Below are positions 35,193 to 43,087 of a stretch of DNA of 62,591 bases, one piece after another. The translations under genes and the position numbers were made by a program. Position 1 is the stretch's first letter, and each line of letters starts with the position of its first letter. The notes beneath the pieces are model-generated. The model ran no database searches and had not been told where the DNA came from. It worked only from the letters and a program-made list of their open reading frames with translations. The DNA comes from an uncultured Bacilli bacterium (GTDB lineage Bacteria; Bacillota_I; Bacilli_A; RF39; UBA660): assembly GCA_944364005.1 (NCBI GenBank), contig CALVVW010000001.1:1-62591 (forward strand), read 5' to 3'.

Positions 35193-37214
35193 ATGACTGA
35201 TACTTTAGAACCTGGTGTTTTAGGAAATTTGGTTAGAACGTTAGGGTCTTCTCTTAATTTTTGTATTTATTTTTTGCTAGGACTTATGTATCAAATTTTC
35301 TTTAATGTTGCTAGTGCACAATTATTTGAAAGCGAAACCATAAAGAACTTTTATGGTAGAGTACAACTTATTATTGGCGTTTTTATGGTATTTAAGTTAG
35401 CTATTACTATTTTGCAAGGTATTATGGATCCGGAGAAATTTATGGGAAATAAAGAAGGATTTGGGACTATTATTACTAGAGTAGTAGTTGCTTTAATCAT
35501 GCTTGCTGTTATTGTTCCTATTAATGTACCGGATGTACAAAATGCAAATTCATATGAAAAGTATATTAATAATAACGGATTATTATTTGGTACATTATAT
35601 TCTTTACAGGATAGAATTTTATCTGGAAATACTCTGGGTCGACTTATCCTTGGTACTACAGATACAGCTGAAAATCCTGATGTGATTGATCAAACAGGAA
35701 AGACGGAAGCTCAGATTCAACAGGAAAAATTAGAACAGTCTGCTAATATTTTTTCATCGACAATTTTAAAGGGCTTTTTAAGAATTAATTTGGTTACAGA
35801 GGACGAAAGAGTTGATAATGACGAGACGAATCCTGAAAATTGGTATTGTAAAGGAGATGATTTAACTAATGATCATAGAACTGCTATTAATATGTATAAT
35901 CAATTAGATGTTTCTCCTACAATTTTATTAAGTGATCCAATCGTTAAAGCAAAGTGTAACCTTAATTGGCAGGCAAGTATTCCAGGCCTTAATTTAATTG
36001 CTGGAGACTCTAAGTATGTATTTGCTTTTAATTTTATACTTGCTTTGATTGTTGGAGCTATATTTTTAGTTTTATTAGTTGCTTTTACTGTTGATATTGC
36101 GATTCGTTCTATTAAATTAGCAATACTTCGTTTACTGGCACCAATTCCTATTATTAGTTATGTTGAACCTAAGTCAGCTAAAGATGGTATGTTTGCATCC
36201 TGGGTAAAGGCTCTTACTTCTACTTATTTGGATTTGTTTTTACGTTTGGCCATTGTATATTTTGTAATTTTTATTATTCAAGAAATGATGGTAAATGGTA
36301 TTATTATTGATCAGGCTGGTGGTATAGTTGGTATTACTTCATGTATCTTTATTTGGATAGGTTTATTCTTCTTTGCTAGAATGGCTCCTAAATTCATTAA
36401 AGATATACTTGGATTAAAAGGACCAGGTATGTCTAATATTGGATTAAGTGGTATGCTTTCTGCTGCGGGAGCTATTCGTCAAGGTGGCACTCCTTTGGAT
36501 GCAGTATTTGCGGCTGGCGACGCAACGGATGCACAGATTCAAGCATATAATCAAGGAAAACCTGCTCCTGGTTTGGGAATGGCATTTAATTCTGGTCGAG
36601 ATTTAGCTGCTCAAATGATGACTGGTGATGAGCGTATGAATCATAGAAAGATGACTAGAGGTAGATGGCAATTAAGAGAGATGGGTATCACTCCACAAGC
36701 TGCTAAGCGAGTTCATGATGCCGCTATTCAGGCTCAGGCATTTACGGAACGTATGTCTTCTGATGCTGTGGCTGGTAAGGCTACTTGGGTAGATGATAGA
36801 GGAAGGACGCATCATTATAAATGGAGAGATGACCAAGGTAATCTTCATAATGTATCTGTTGATAATCAGGGTTATGCTAATAAGGAAGAGATGTCCTTGG
36901 CTTTGGCACAGCAACGTGCACTTTCTGGAAAACTTGCTTCACGTGATAAGAAGATTGATCGTGAAATGCAAAGAACTGGTCAAGCTAGAGGATATCGTGA
37001 TTCTGTTCGAATTCCTAACGACAACGATACTGGTATGATTAATCAGTATATTACAGATAGATATTTGTCTAGGCGTCATGAGGAGTCTTATAATCCAGCA
37101 ACTGGAAAATATGGTGAAAAAGGTCCGGATACTTATCAGCCATATCAGGCTACTGATCCAAATGATTACCGTGGAAATGCAACTGGTTATGATGTAAAAA
37201 CACATAATGAATAA
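35193..37214 (+). CDS. VirB6/TrbL-like polytopic channel protein
   Basis: 673 aa. Hydrophobic helices lie in residues 20-45, 60-80, 95-120 and a cluster at about 275-405 containing the TrbL/VirB6-like core (AIRSIKLAILRLLAPIPI, YLDLFLRLAIVYFV). A soluble extracellular or periplasmic loop separates the two groups, and a charged C-terminal tail of about 260 residues follows. Gram-positive conjugation systems have one such protein forming the membrane pore; mycoplasma elements have the Mbov_0396 family here. The ribosome binding site is an ideal GGAGGTGATTT. It follows the fused VirB2-like gene by 17 bases. Confidence 0.78.
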   Translation: MTDTLEPGVLGNLVRTLGSSLNFCIYFLLGLMYQIFFNVASAQLFESETIKNFYGRVQLIIGVFMVFKLAITILQGIMDPEKFMGNKEGFGTIITRVVVALIMLAVIVPINVPDVQNANSYEKYINNNGLLFGTLYSLQDRILSGNTLGRLILGTTDTAENPDVIDQTGKTEAQIQQEKLEQSANIFSSTILKGFLRINLVTEDERVDNDETNPENWYCKGDDLTNDHRTAINMYNQLDVSPTILLSDPIVKAKCNLNWQASIPGLNLIAGDSKYVFAFNFILALIVGAIFLVLLVAFTVDIAIRSIKLAILRLLAPIPIISYVEPKSAKDGMFASWVKALTSTYLDLFLRLAIVYFVIFIIQEMMVNGIIIDQAGGIVGITSCIFIWIGLFFFARMAPKFIKDILGLKGPGMSNIGLSGMLSAAGAIRQGGTPLDAVFAAGDATDAQIQAYNQGKPAPGLGMAFNSGRDLAAQMMTGDERMNHRKMTRGRWQLREMGITPQAAKRVHDAAIQAQAFTERMSSDAVAGKATWVDDRGRTHHYKWRDDQGNLHNVSVDNQGYANKEEMSLALAQQRALSGKLASRDKKIDREMQRTGQARGYRDSVRIPNDNDTGMINQYITDRYLSRRHEESYNPATGKYGEKGPDTYQPYQATDPNDYRGNATGYDVKTHNE

Positions 37215-37249
37215 ATGCCAGTTATTGATTGATGGGAGTGTGATATATA

Positions 37250-37567
37250 GTGAATTATTTAATACCTGCTAATACAAAGAGAGGTCAATTAATCCTTGGA
37301 TTATTTCGACCTTTCGATTTAATTTTATTTTTATCCGGGGTGCTAGTTACTGTTATTTTACTTGCTTTTATGCCACTTACTAATACTTGGCTTACTATTT
37401 TAGTTATTAGTCCTGCTGTTATTTGTGGTCTTTTGGTTACACCGGTTCCTTATTATCATAATATTTTAACTATTATTATAGAACTATATGATTTTTTAAC
37501 TACGAATCAAAGGTACTATTGGAAAGGTTGGTGTTTCATGAATGACAAAGAAAATCGCAGGAAGTAA
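37250..37567 (+). CDS. PrgI/VirB3-like small membrane protein
   Basis: 105 aa from a GTG start. The pattern NYLIPANTKRGQLILGLFRPFDLILF, with two adjacent helices (about residues 24-45 and 48-70), is typical of PrgI/TcpE/VirB3-like proteins, which sit directly before VirB4 in Gram-positive type IV systems, as here. Ribosome binding site GGGAGTG. It overlaps the next gene by 26 bases. Confidence 0.75.
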   Translation: MNYLIPANTKRGQLILGLFRPFDLILFLSGVLVTVILLAFMPLTNTWLTILVISPAVICGLLVTPVPYYHNILTIIIELYDFLTTNQRYYWKGWCFMNDKENRRK

Positions 37568-38093
37568 TTTTACAGAAAACTGGTTACCTGTAAAGTCTAT
37601 ACAAAATGGTATGATTATTACTTATGATAATTTAAAAGTATCTGGAGTTAAAATTTCTCCTCGTAATATTTTTATCTTAGATGCACAATCACAAGATAAT
37701 GTATTAATTAGTTTAAAGAACTTTTATAATATGATTGATTTTGAGTTTTGGTTAGTTGTTGCAGATAGACCTGTTGATATTTCTGTTTATATGTCACAAC
37801 TTCAACTTTTATATAATGAGACTCAGTCTCCTGCTATACGTAAATTAATTATGCAGGATATTGATAAGGGTAATACTTTTATTAATAATAATATTGTTGA
37901 TACTGAGTATTATTTCTTATTTAAAGAAAAAGATCCTGATATTGTACAGAAAAAGGTACGTATGTTGATTAATGGTCTTGCTAGTTGTGGACTTAATGCT
38001 TCTCAGACTAGTAATGATGATTTAAGAGTTATTTTAGATAATTTCTTGAATGGGGGAAGTACTACTGAATTTGGGACGGTGATGCCTGTATGA
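37542..38093 (+). CDS. detached N-terminal domain of VirB4/TrsE
   Basis: 183 aa. The order WLPVKSIQNGMII, FILDAQSQ, FWLVVADRPVDISVYMSQL and a late YYFLFKEKDPDIVQKK matches the N-terminal domain normally found in one chain at the start of TrsE/VirB4 ATPases. The ATPase part follows as a separate ORF with a four-base ATGA overlap. Both parts are open and have ordinary codon use, so this looks like a stable gene split rather than a frameshift, and the two probably associate. Confidence 0.75.
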   Translation: MTKKIAGSNFTENWLPVKSIQNGMIITYDNLKVSGVKISPRNIFILDAQSQDNVLISLKNFYNMIDFEFWLVVADRPVDISVYMSQLQLLYNETQSPAIRKLIMQDIDKGNTFINNNIVDTEYYFLFKEKDPDIVQKKVRMLINGLASCGLNASQTSNDDLRVILDNFLNGGSTTEFGTVMPV

Positions 38094-39880
38094 GTACTAG
38101 TATTAGAAGTCAACTTGCTCCTAAGGGACTTGAATTTCATCCTAGTGATTTCTTTATTAGTGATAAGTATGCAACTATTTTAACGGTTGTTTCTTATCCT
38201 AAATATATTGTTCCAGGATATTTGTCATCTTTAACTAATATGCCTGGTATTAAGGTTGTTGTTAAACATATTCCTGTTCCTTTTCAAACTATGTCTAAGA
38301 TGTTAAATAGACAAGTTGCTGATTTAAAGGAAAAGTATCAGCATGAACGTGATCAAACTATGCGTGAGAGATATCGTCAAGATGCTGAGAGTTTGGAATA
38401 CTTTACTTCTATGCTGGCTGGTAGTCAAGCTCGTATCTTTGATTTTCAAATGCATATCATGATTACCGCTGATACGAAGGAAGATTTAGAGTTAAAGAAA
38501 GTTAATGTTAAAAATTATTTGGATGCGATGGAGTTAAAAGCGATTTCTCTTCGGTTTGAACAAGAAAAAGTATTGAAGAGTATTTTACCAATTTTCCCTT
38601 CACAAGATATTGAACAAAGAATTGGTACTCCGATTCCATCTGTTACTATTGCAGCTATGTATCCATTTATTTTTGATAGTATTAAAGATCCTGGACTTTC
38701 CACTTTACTTGGAGTAGATTTTTCTGGAGGAGTCATTTTATTTAATCAATTTTTATATAAGATTCGTAAAGAGAATAATAGAAATAATGCTAATATGATT
38801 ATTCTTGGTACTTCTGGTTCTGGTAAATCTACTGCTGCTAAAGTTATGCTTCGTACTCATATTCGTAATGGATGTCAGATTGTTGCAATTGATCCAGAAG
38901 ATGAGTTACGTGAGATTACACAGACTTATGGTGGAGATACGGTTGATATTGGTAAAGGTGGAGAGTTCGGTTTAATTAATCCACTTGAAGTTGTTATTGA
39001 TGCTGATGAAGAGGAAATTAAACAAGGACTTGGTTATACTGTTTTAACTCGTACTTTACAATTTTTAAAAGCATTCTTAAAATACTATGATCCAACGATT
39101 ACGGAAGATGTTTTGACAATGTTTAGTGAGATTGTACAAGATACTTATAAACGTTTCGGTATCGATTTTAATACAGATTTTTCTAGATTTACTTCTAATG
39201 ATTATCCGACTTTTTCTGATGTATATGCTACTATTAAAGGTCGTTTGATGTCTATGACAGAACAGACACAAGAACGTGATATTATGGAGAGACTAGAATT
39301 AAAGATTCGTCCAATTACTAAAGAGTTACGTTTTTACTTTGATGGTCATACGACACTTAGTCGTGATAGTGATTTTATGGTATTTAATATTAAAGAGTTA
39401 ATGAATACTGATTCTAATATCCGTAATGCATTGTTCTTTAATGTATTGAAGTATGCTTGGGGACTTTGTTTGGATTTTAATGTAGATACGGTATTAATGG
39501 TTGATGAAGCACATGTATTACTTGGTGCTAATAATGTTCTTGGTGCAGAGTTCCTTGCACAAGTACAAAGACGTGCACGTAAGTATAATACTGGTACCAT
39601 TATTATTACTCAACAACCTAGTGATTTTGCTGATCCTGGAGTTATTATGCATGGTAAAGCAATCTTTGATAATGCTTCTTATTATTTAGTTATGGGACTT
39701 AAGAAACAAGCTGTTGAAGATTTAAGTTTATTAATTGATTTAAATGATAGTGAAAAGGAGAGTATAAAGAGATATTCTCAAGGAGAAGCGTTATTTGTCT
39801 GTGGAAATAGACGAATGCGTATTAATATTGCAGTTACTAAAGAAGAGTTAGACTCTTTCGGTTCTAGTGGTGGATTTTAG
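38090..39880 (+). CDS. virB4: VirB4-type conjugation/secretion ATPase
   Basis: 596 aa. The middle VirB4 domain (residues 1-200, with a coiled region KEKYQHERDQTMRERY) is followed by the ATPase core: Walker A GTSGSGKS at 240-247, the DPEDELREI strand, Walker B TVLMVDEAHVLL and the downstream arginine/glutamine motif IIITQQPSDF. It energises substrate transfer and assembly. It is coupled to the N-terminal domain gene by ATGA. Confidence 0.92.
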   Translation: MSTSIRSQLAPKGLEFHPSDFFISDKYATILTVVSYPKYIVPGYLSSLTNMPGIKVVVKHIPVPFQTMSKMLNRQVADLKEKYQHERDQTMRERYRQDAESLEYFTSMLAGSQARIFDFQMHIMITADTKEDLELKKVNVKNYLDAMELKAISLRFEQEKVLKSILPIFPSQDIEQRIGTPIPSVTIAAMYPFIFDSIKDPGLSTLLGVDFSGGVILFNQFLYKIRKENNRNNANMIILGTSGSGKSTAAKVMLRTHIRNGCQIVAIDPEDELREITQTYGGDTVDIGKGGEFGLINPLEVVIDADEEEIKQGLGYTVLTRTLQFLKAFLKYYDPTITEDVLTMFSEIVQDTYKRFGIDFNTDFSRFTSNDYPTFSDVYATIKGRLMSMTEQTQERDIMERLELKIRPITKELRFYFDGHTTLSRDSDFMVFNIKELMNTDSNIRNALFFNVLKYAWGLCLDFNVDTVLMVDEAHVLLGANNVLGAEFLAQVQRRARKYNTGTIIITQQPSDFADPGVIMHGKAIFDNASYYLVMGLKKQAVEDLSLLIDLNDSEKESIKRYSQGEALFVCGNRRMRINIAVTKEELDSFGSSGGF

Positions 39881-39906
39881 TCTTTTGGTGTAGGTGGTGA
39901 TTAAAA

Positions 39907-42240
39907 GTGTCAGTATTGAATGGTAATAATTTACATGGTAATCGTGTTCAACATGGTGATAATAATAACAATAATCATCAGGCTGGCACTCATCAACCTG
40001 AAAATTATCAATCTAGGTCAGATAGAGAAAGACAATCAGCTCAAGAAGGAACACAAAAGGCTGCTAAGGCAGCAGGTTCTGCTGTTGGTGGTTATCTTGG
40101 TGGAGGAGTAGGTGCTAAAATTGGTGGTAAAGTAGGGGATGCCATTGGTAAATCAAAAATTGGTCAACAACTTGGAAGAAATTTTGCTAAGAATCCATTG
40201 ACTAGGAAAGCACTTTCTAAAGCAAATGATAGTGGTGCTTTGGATGCTGCTAATAAAGCATCTAATCTTCCAAATATTCAAGAAAGAAATGCGACAAGAG
40301 GCCAGAATGAAGCATTAAATAATGCTAACCAGCGTTCTCGTAATGGTGTTAGAAATGAAGATGTTTCTGATGATTCTTCTGAATCTAAAAGCTCAGGATT
40401 TCCTAATCCTTTTGGTAGAAGATCAAGACCTAATTTTTTGGGAGAAGATTCTAAAGAACGTCCTGGTATGTTTAATGGAATGTTTTCTGGCAATATTGCA
40501 GTTAAATTGGGAATTATTTCTTTTGTTGCAGGTTTTTTCCTTCTCTTTCTTTTTATATTGGTATTGGCACAAGGTTCAGGGGTATTGGCTGGATATGAAG
40601 ATGCTTTTGGAGTTAGTAGTGCTACTGGAGGAGATACAGGTGATGTTGAATTTTCTACTAATGATAAAGATGCAGAAGAGTTTTTTGAAAGAGTTAATGT
40701 CGTAAAACAAAGATTTCAATCGCAAGGGAAAACTTTTAATGGTGTTTATATTTCTGCTGTTTATACAGTTTTGAATCAGAATGGAGCAGAGGTTTCTTAT
40801 AATGATATGACGAATTCTGCTATTACTGAGATTGCTAATGCTATGTTTTCTGGTAATAGTTTTAATGAAGATACGTTTCGAAATAATTTGATTAATTCTA
40901 TTTTTCCTAGTTATCTTCCTGGTCGTGATGAAGATGAGTATGAAACTATGGCTGATGACGTGTTTCAGTATTATGAAGATTATTTAGATTTGATTGATGC
41001 TGATACTTCTAGTTGTGCTAGTATTGGTTCTTGCGTCTATTCTATTAAGGGATTTTATTTTTCTTCTGGTCGTGGTAATGTTACACAAGAGATGACTATT
41101 ACTGATTTAAAAGTTCGTTTGATGGAATGTTCTGGTTCTTTTGGAAGTGGTAGTTGGAATACTCCATTAGCTGGAGAAGAATTAGTACCATTTGAACAGT
41201 ATGTACTTGGTGTTGCTTATCAGGAGATTGGTCCTAGTGCTCCAGATGAGGCAATTAAAGCTCAGATGGTTGCAGCACGTAGCTTTTCTTTAGCTCGTCC
41301 TATTTCTATGGGAAATGCTAATGGTAAAAAGTTAGAAGAGGAAAATGGTCAATGGATTTTACAACTTTCTTCTTGTGTTGCAGACCAGGTTTATTGTAAT
41401 CCTGATTTAGGATGTTCTGCCATGAATGACGGTGAGCAATATGGTACTATTCGAAGTGGTACTAATTACGCAGTTAAATTAAAAGATCCATTACCACAGG
41501 ATCATAAAATGCGTACATTAGCTAATGCTACCATGGGAGAAGTTTTAGTTAATGAACAAGGAAATATTATTTCTACTAATTATGCATCCGTGATTCAAAA
41601 TCGTTTTATTGATTTGGCTAATCAAGGATTAAATTATAAACAGATTTTATTACAAGTATATGGTGCTTCTAATATTGATAAGATGGATTGTAATAATGGC
41701 TCTGGTAGTGGATGTAGTAGTACTGGTAGTACAGGTCCATATTCTGGATGGAAACAAAGTGATTCTGCTTGGAAAGATATTACTATTGGTAGTACTAGTA
41801 AGACTATTGGTGATGTTGGATGCCTTGCCACTTCAGTTTCTATGTTAATCGCTAAGAGTGGTGTTGCGACTACTGTTGATGGCGAGTTTAATCCTGGTAC
41901 TTTTGTTCAAAAGTTGAATCAAACTGGTGGATTTACTGGTGCGTTATTAGTATGGAATGCAGTTAGTACTGCAGCTCCAAACTTTGTATTTCAAAATAAA
42001 GTTTCTATAGACGGTCAAACACAACAACAGAAATTAGAGACAATTCAAAATTTATTAAATCAAGGTTATTATGTAGTGGCTCAAGTTAAAGGACATGACG
42101 GAGAGCACTGGGTAGCTATTGATGGCATTGATGGTAATAGAGTACTTATGATGGACCCAGGTAGTCAGTCTACTGATATGTGGAGTCAGTATATTCCTAG
42201 TAACACTATTACTTTAGCTTATTTTCAAGTAACGGCATAG
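39907..42240 (+). CDS. type IV system wall hydrolase: SpoIID plus C39-like peptidase
   Basis: 777 aa from a GTG. Residues 1-190 are Asn/Gln-rich and cytoplasmic, with a glycine-zipper-like stretch (50-90). A single helix lies at 198-222. Extracellular: a linker domain (255-400), a SpoIID/LytB-like domain (420-590) with the expected catalytic Glu440 in VLGVAYQE, and a C39-like peptidase (612-770) with Cys639 in GDVGCLATS, His734 in EHWVAIDG and Asp750. SpoIID proteins are lytic transglycosylases; C39_2 domains are cysteine peptidases. This pair would replace the VirB1/CwlT-type hydrolase that opens the wall for the channel. Confidence 0.85.
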   Translation: MSVLNGNNLHGNRVQHGDNNNNNHQAGTHQPENYQSRSDRERQSAQEGTQKAAKAAGSAVGGYLGGGVGAKIGGKVGDAIGKSKIGQQLGRNFAKNPLTRKALSKANDSGALDAANKASNLPNIQERNATRGQNEALNNANQRSRNGVRNEDVSDDSSESKSSGFPNPFGRRSRPNFLGEDSKERPGMFNGMFSGNIAVKLGIISFVAGFFLLFLFILVLAQGSGVLAGYEDAFGVSSATGGDTGDVEFSTNDKDAEEFFERVNVVKQRFQSQGKTFNGVYISAVYTVLNQNGAEVSYNDMTNSAITEIANAMFSGNSFNEDTFRNNLINSIFPSYLPGRDEDEYETMADDVFQYYEDYLDLIDADTSSCASIGSCVYSIKGFYFSSGRGNVTQEMTITDLKVRLMECSGSFGSGSWNTPLAGEELVPFEQYVLGVAYQEIGPSAPDEAIKAQMVAARSFSLARPISMGNANGKKLEEENGQWILQLSSCVADQVYCNPDLGCSAMNDGEQYGTIRSGTNYAVKLKDPLPQDHKMRTLANATMGEVLVNEQGNIISTNYASVIQNRFIDLANQGLNYKQILLQVYGASNIDKMDCNNGSGSGCSSTGSTGPYSGWKQSDSAWKDITIGSTSKTIGDVGCLATSVSMLIAKSGVATTVDGEFNPGTFVQKLNQTGGFTGALLVWNAVSTAAPNFVFQNKVSIDGQTQQQKLETIQNLLNQGYYVVAQVKGHDGEHWVAIDGIDGNRVLMMDPGSQSTDMWSQYIPSNTITLAYFQVTA

Positions 42241-42249
42241 GAGAAAGAT

Positions 42250-43032
42250 ATGAAAAAGGGAAGAATGAAATATATTGTAATTATCATAGTTTTAATTATT
42301 TATGGTGTTTTTATGTATCTATTTTTTGGAATAGATGAGAGTAGGGAGAGACGTGCTAGTACTACTTTGTTGATAGGAGATTCTACTGTTTGGAATTATT
42401 CTGCTAGAGATTGGATGAATGTTACTAATAAGCAGTCTCTTTCTTCTCTTGATTGGCAAAAATTTCATGTATATGTTGATAATGAGTATTTTGGTAATTA
42501 CTCCGTATGGTTAGATGATAAATGGTATTTATTTGATAATAATCGTAATGCTGTTAATTATCAGGGGGATTTATTTGCTTATCAAGCGGATTTTGATATG
42601 GATGTTTTACCGTTCACTCTTTCTGATATTGACGATTTTAGTTATGTTAATCAAGTTTTAGAAGAGCATGAATTAAGTAGTAGTGCATCTTATACTTTAG
42701 CCAAAATGACTTCTTTTGATTTTGATAAAGATGGAGTTTTAGAAGATTTTTATTTCGTTAGTAATGTTTTTGCTACTGATTTTTTCCCAGATGAATATTT
42801 TTCCTTTGTTTTTATGGTGAAAAGTGGTAAAATATATATGCTTTATGAAGACGTAGATCAAAATGACGGCACGAATGGTTGCATGCCTAAGTTGTATACA
42901 GTAGCAGATGTTGATGATGATCGTTCTTATGAATTTATTGTAGAGTGTTCTAGATATAGTGTTCAAGAGCCAGTCATGATGTTATATGAGTTTTTAGATG
43001 ATGAGTTTAAAATTACAATTTCTAATCAATAA
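42250..43032 (+). CDS. membrane-anchored protein with Asp-rich loops
   Basis: 260 aa. One N-terminal helix (about residues 8-27) and an exterior domain. Two short calcium-binding-like loops, FDFDKDGVLEDF and VADVDDDRSYEF, resemble FG-GAP/VCBS-type repeats. The position between the hydrolase and the coupling protein suggests a structural part of the secretion complex, perhaps in a VirB8-like slot, but no similarity to VirB8 is visible. The ribosome binding site is AGGAGAAAG. Confidence 0.6.
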   Translation: MKKGRMKYIVIIIVLIIYGVFMYLFFGIDESRERRASTTLLIGDSTVWNYSARDWMNVTNKQSLSSLDWQKFHVYVDNEYFGNYSVWLDDKWYLFDNNRNAVNYQGDLFAYQADFDMDVLPFTLSDIDDFSYVNQVLEEHELSSSASYTLAKMTSFDFDKDGVLEDFYFVSNVFATDFFPDEYFSFVFMVKSGKIYMLYEDVDQNDGTNGCMPKLYTVADVDDDRSYEFIVECSRYSVQEPVMMLYEFLDDEFKITISNQ

Positions 43033-43035
43033 TTA

Positions 43036-43064
43036 ATGACGTTACGTTATTTTGATGTTATAAT
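43036..43064 (+). promoter_or_regulatory. promoter of virD4
   Basis: ATGACG (43036-43041) and TATAAT (43059-43064), 17-base spacer, extended -10 TGT. The -35 matches four of six positions. Confidence 0.6.
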
Positions 43065-43087
43065 ATTTGGCGAAAGGGAGTAATCGT

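Noticed and set aside
36672..37205. Antisense ORFs across the end of the VirB6-like gene
   Set aside because: No start signals, and composition is that of a complementary strand of AT-rich coding DNA.
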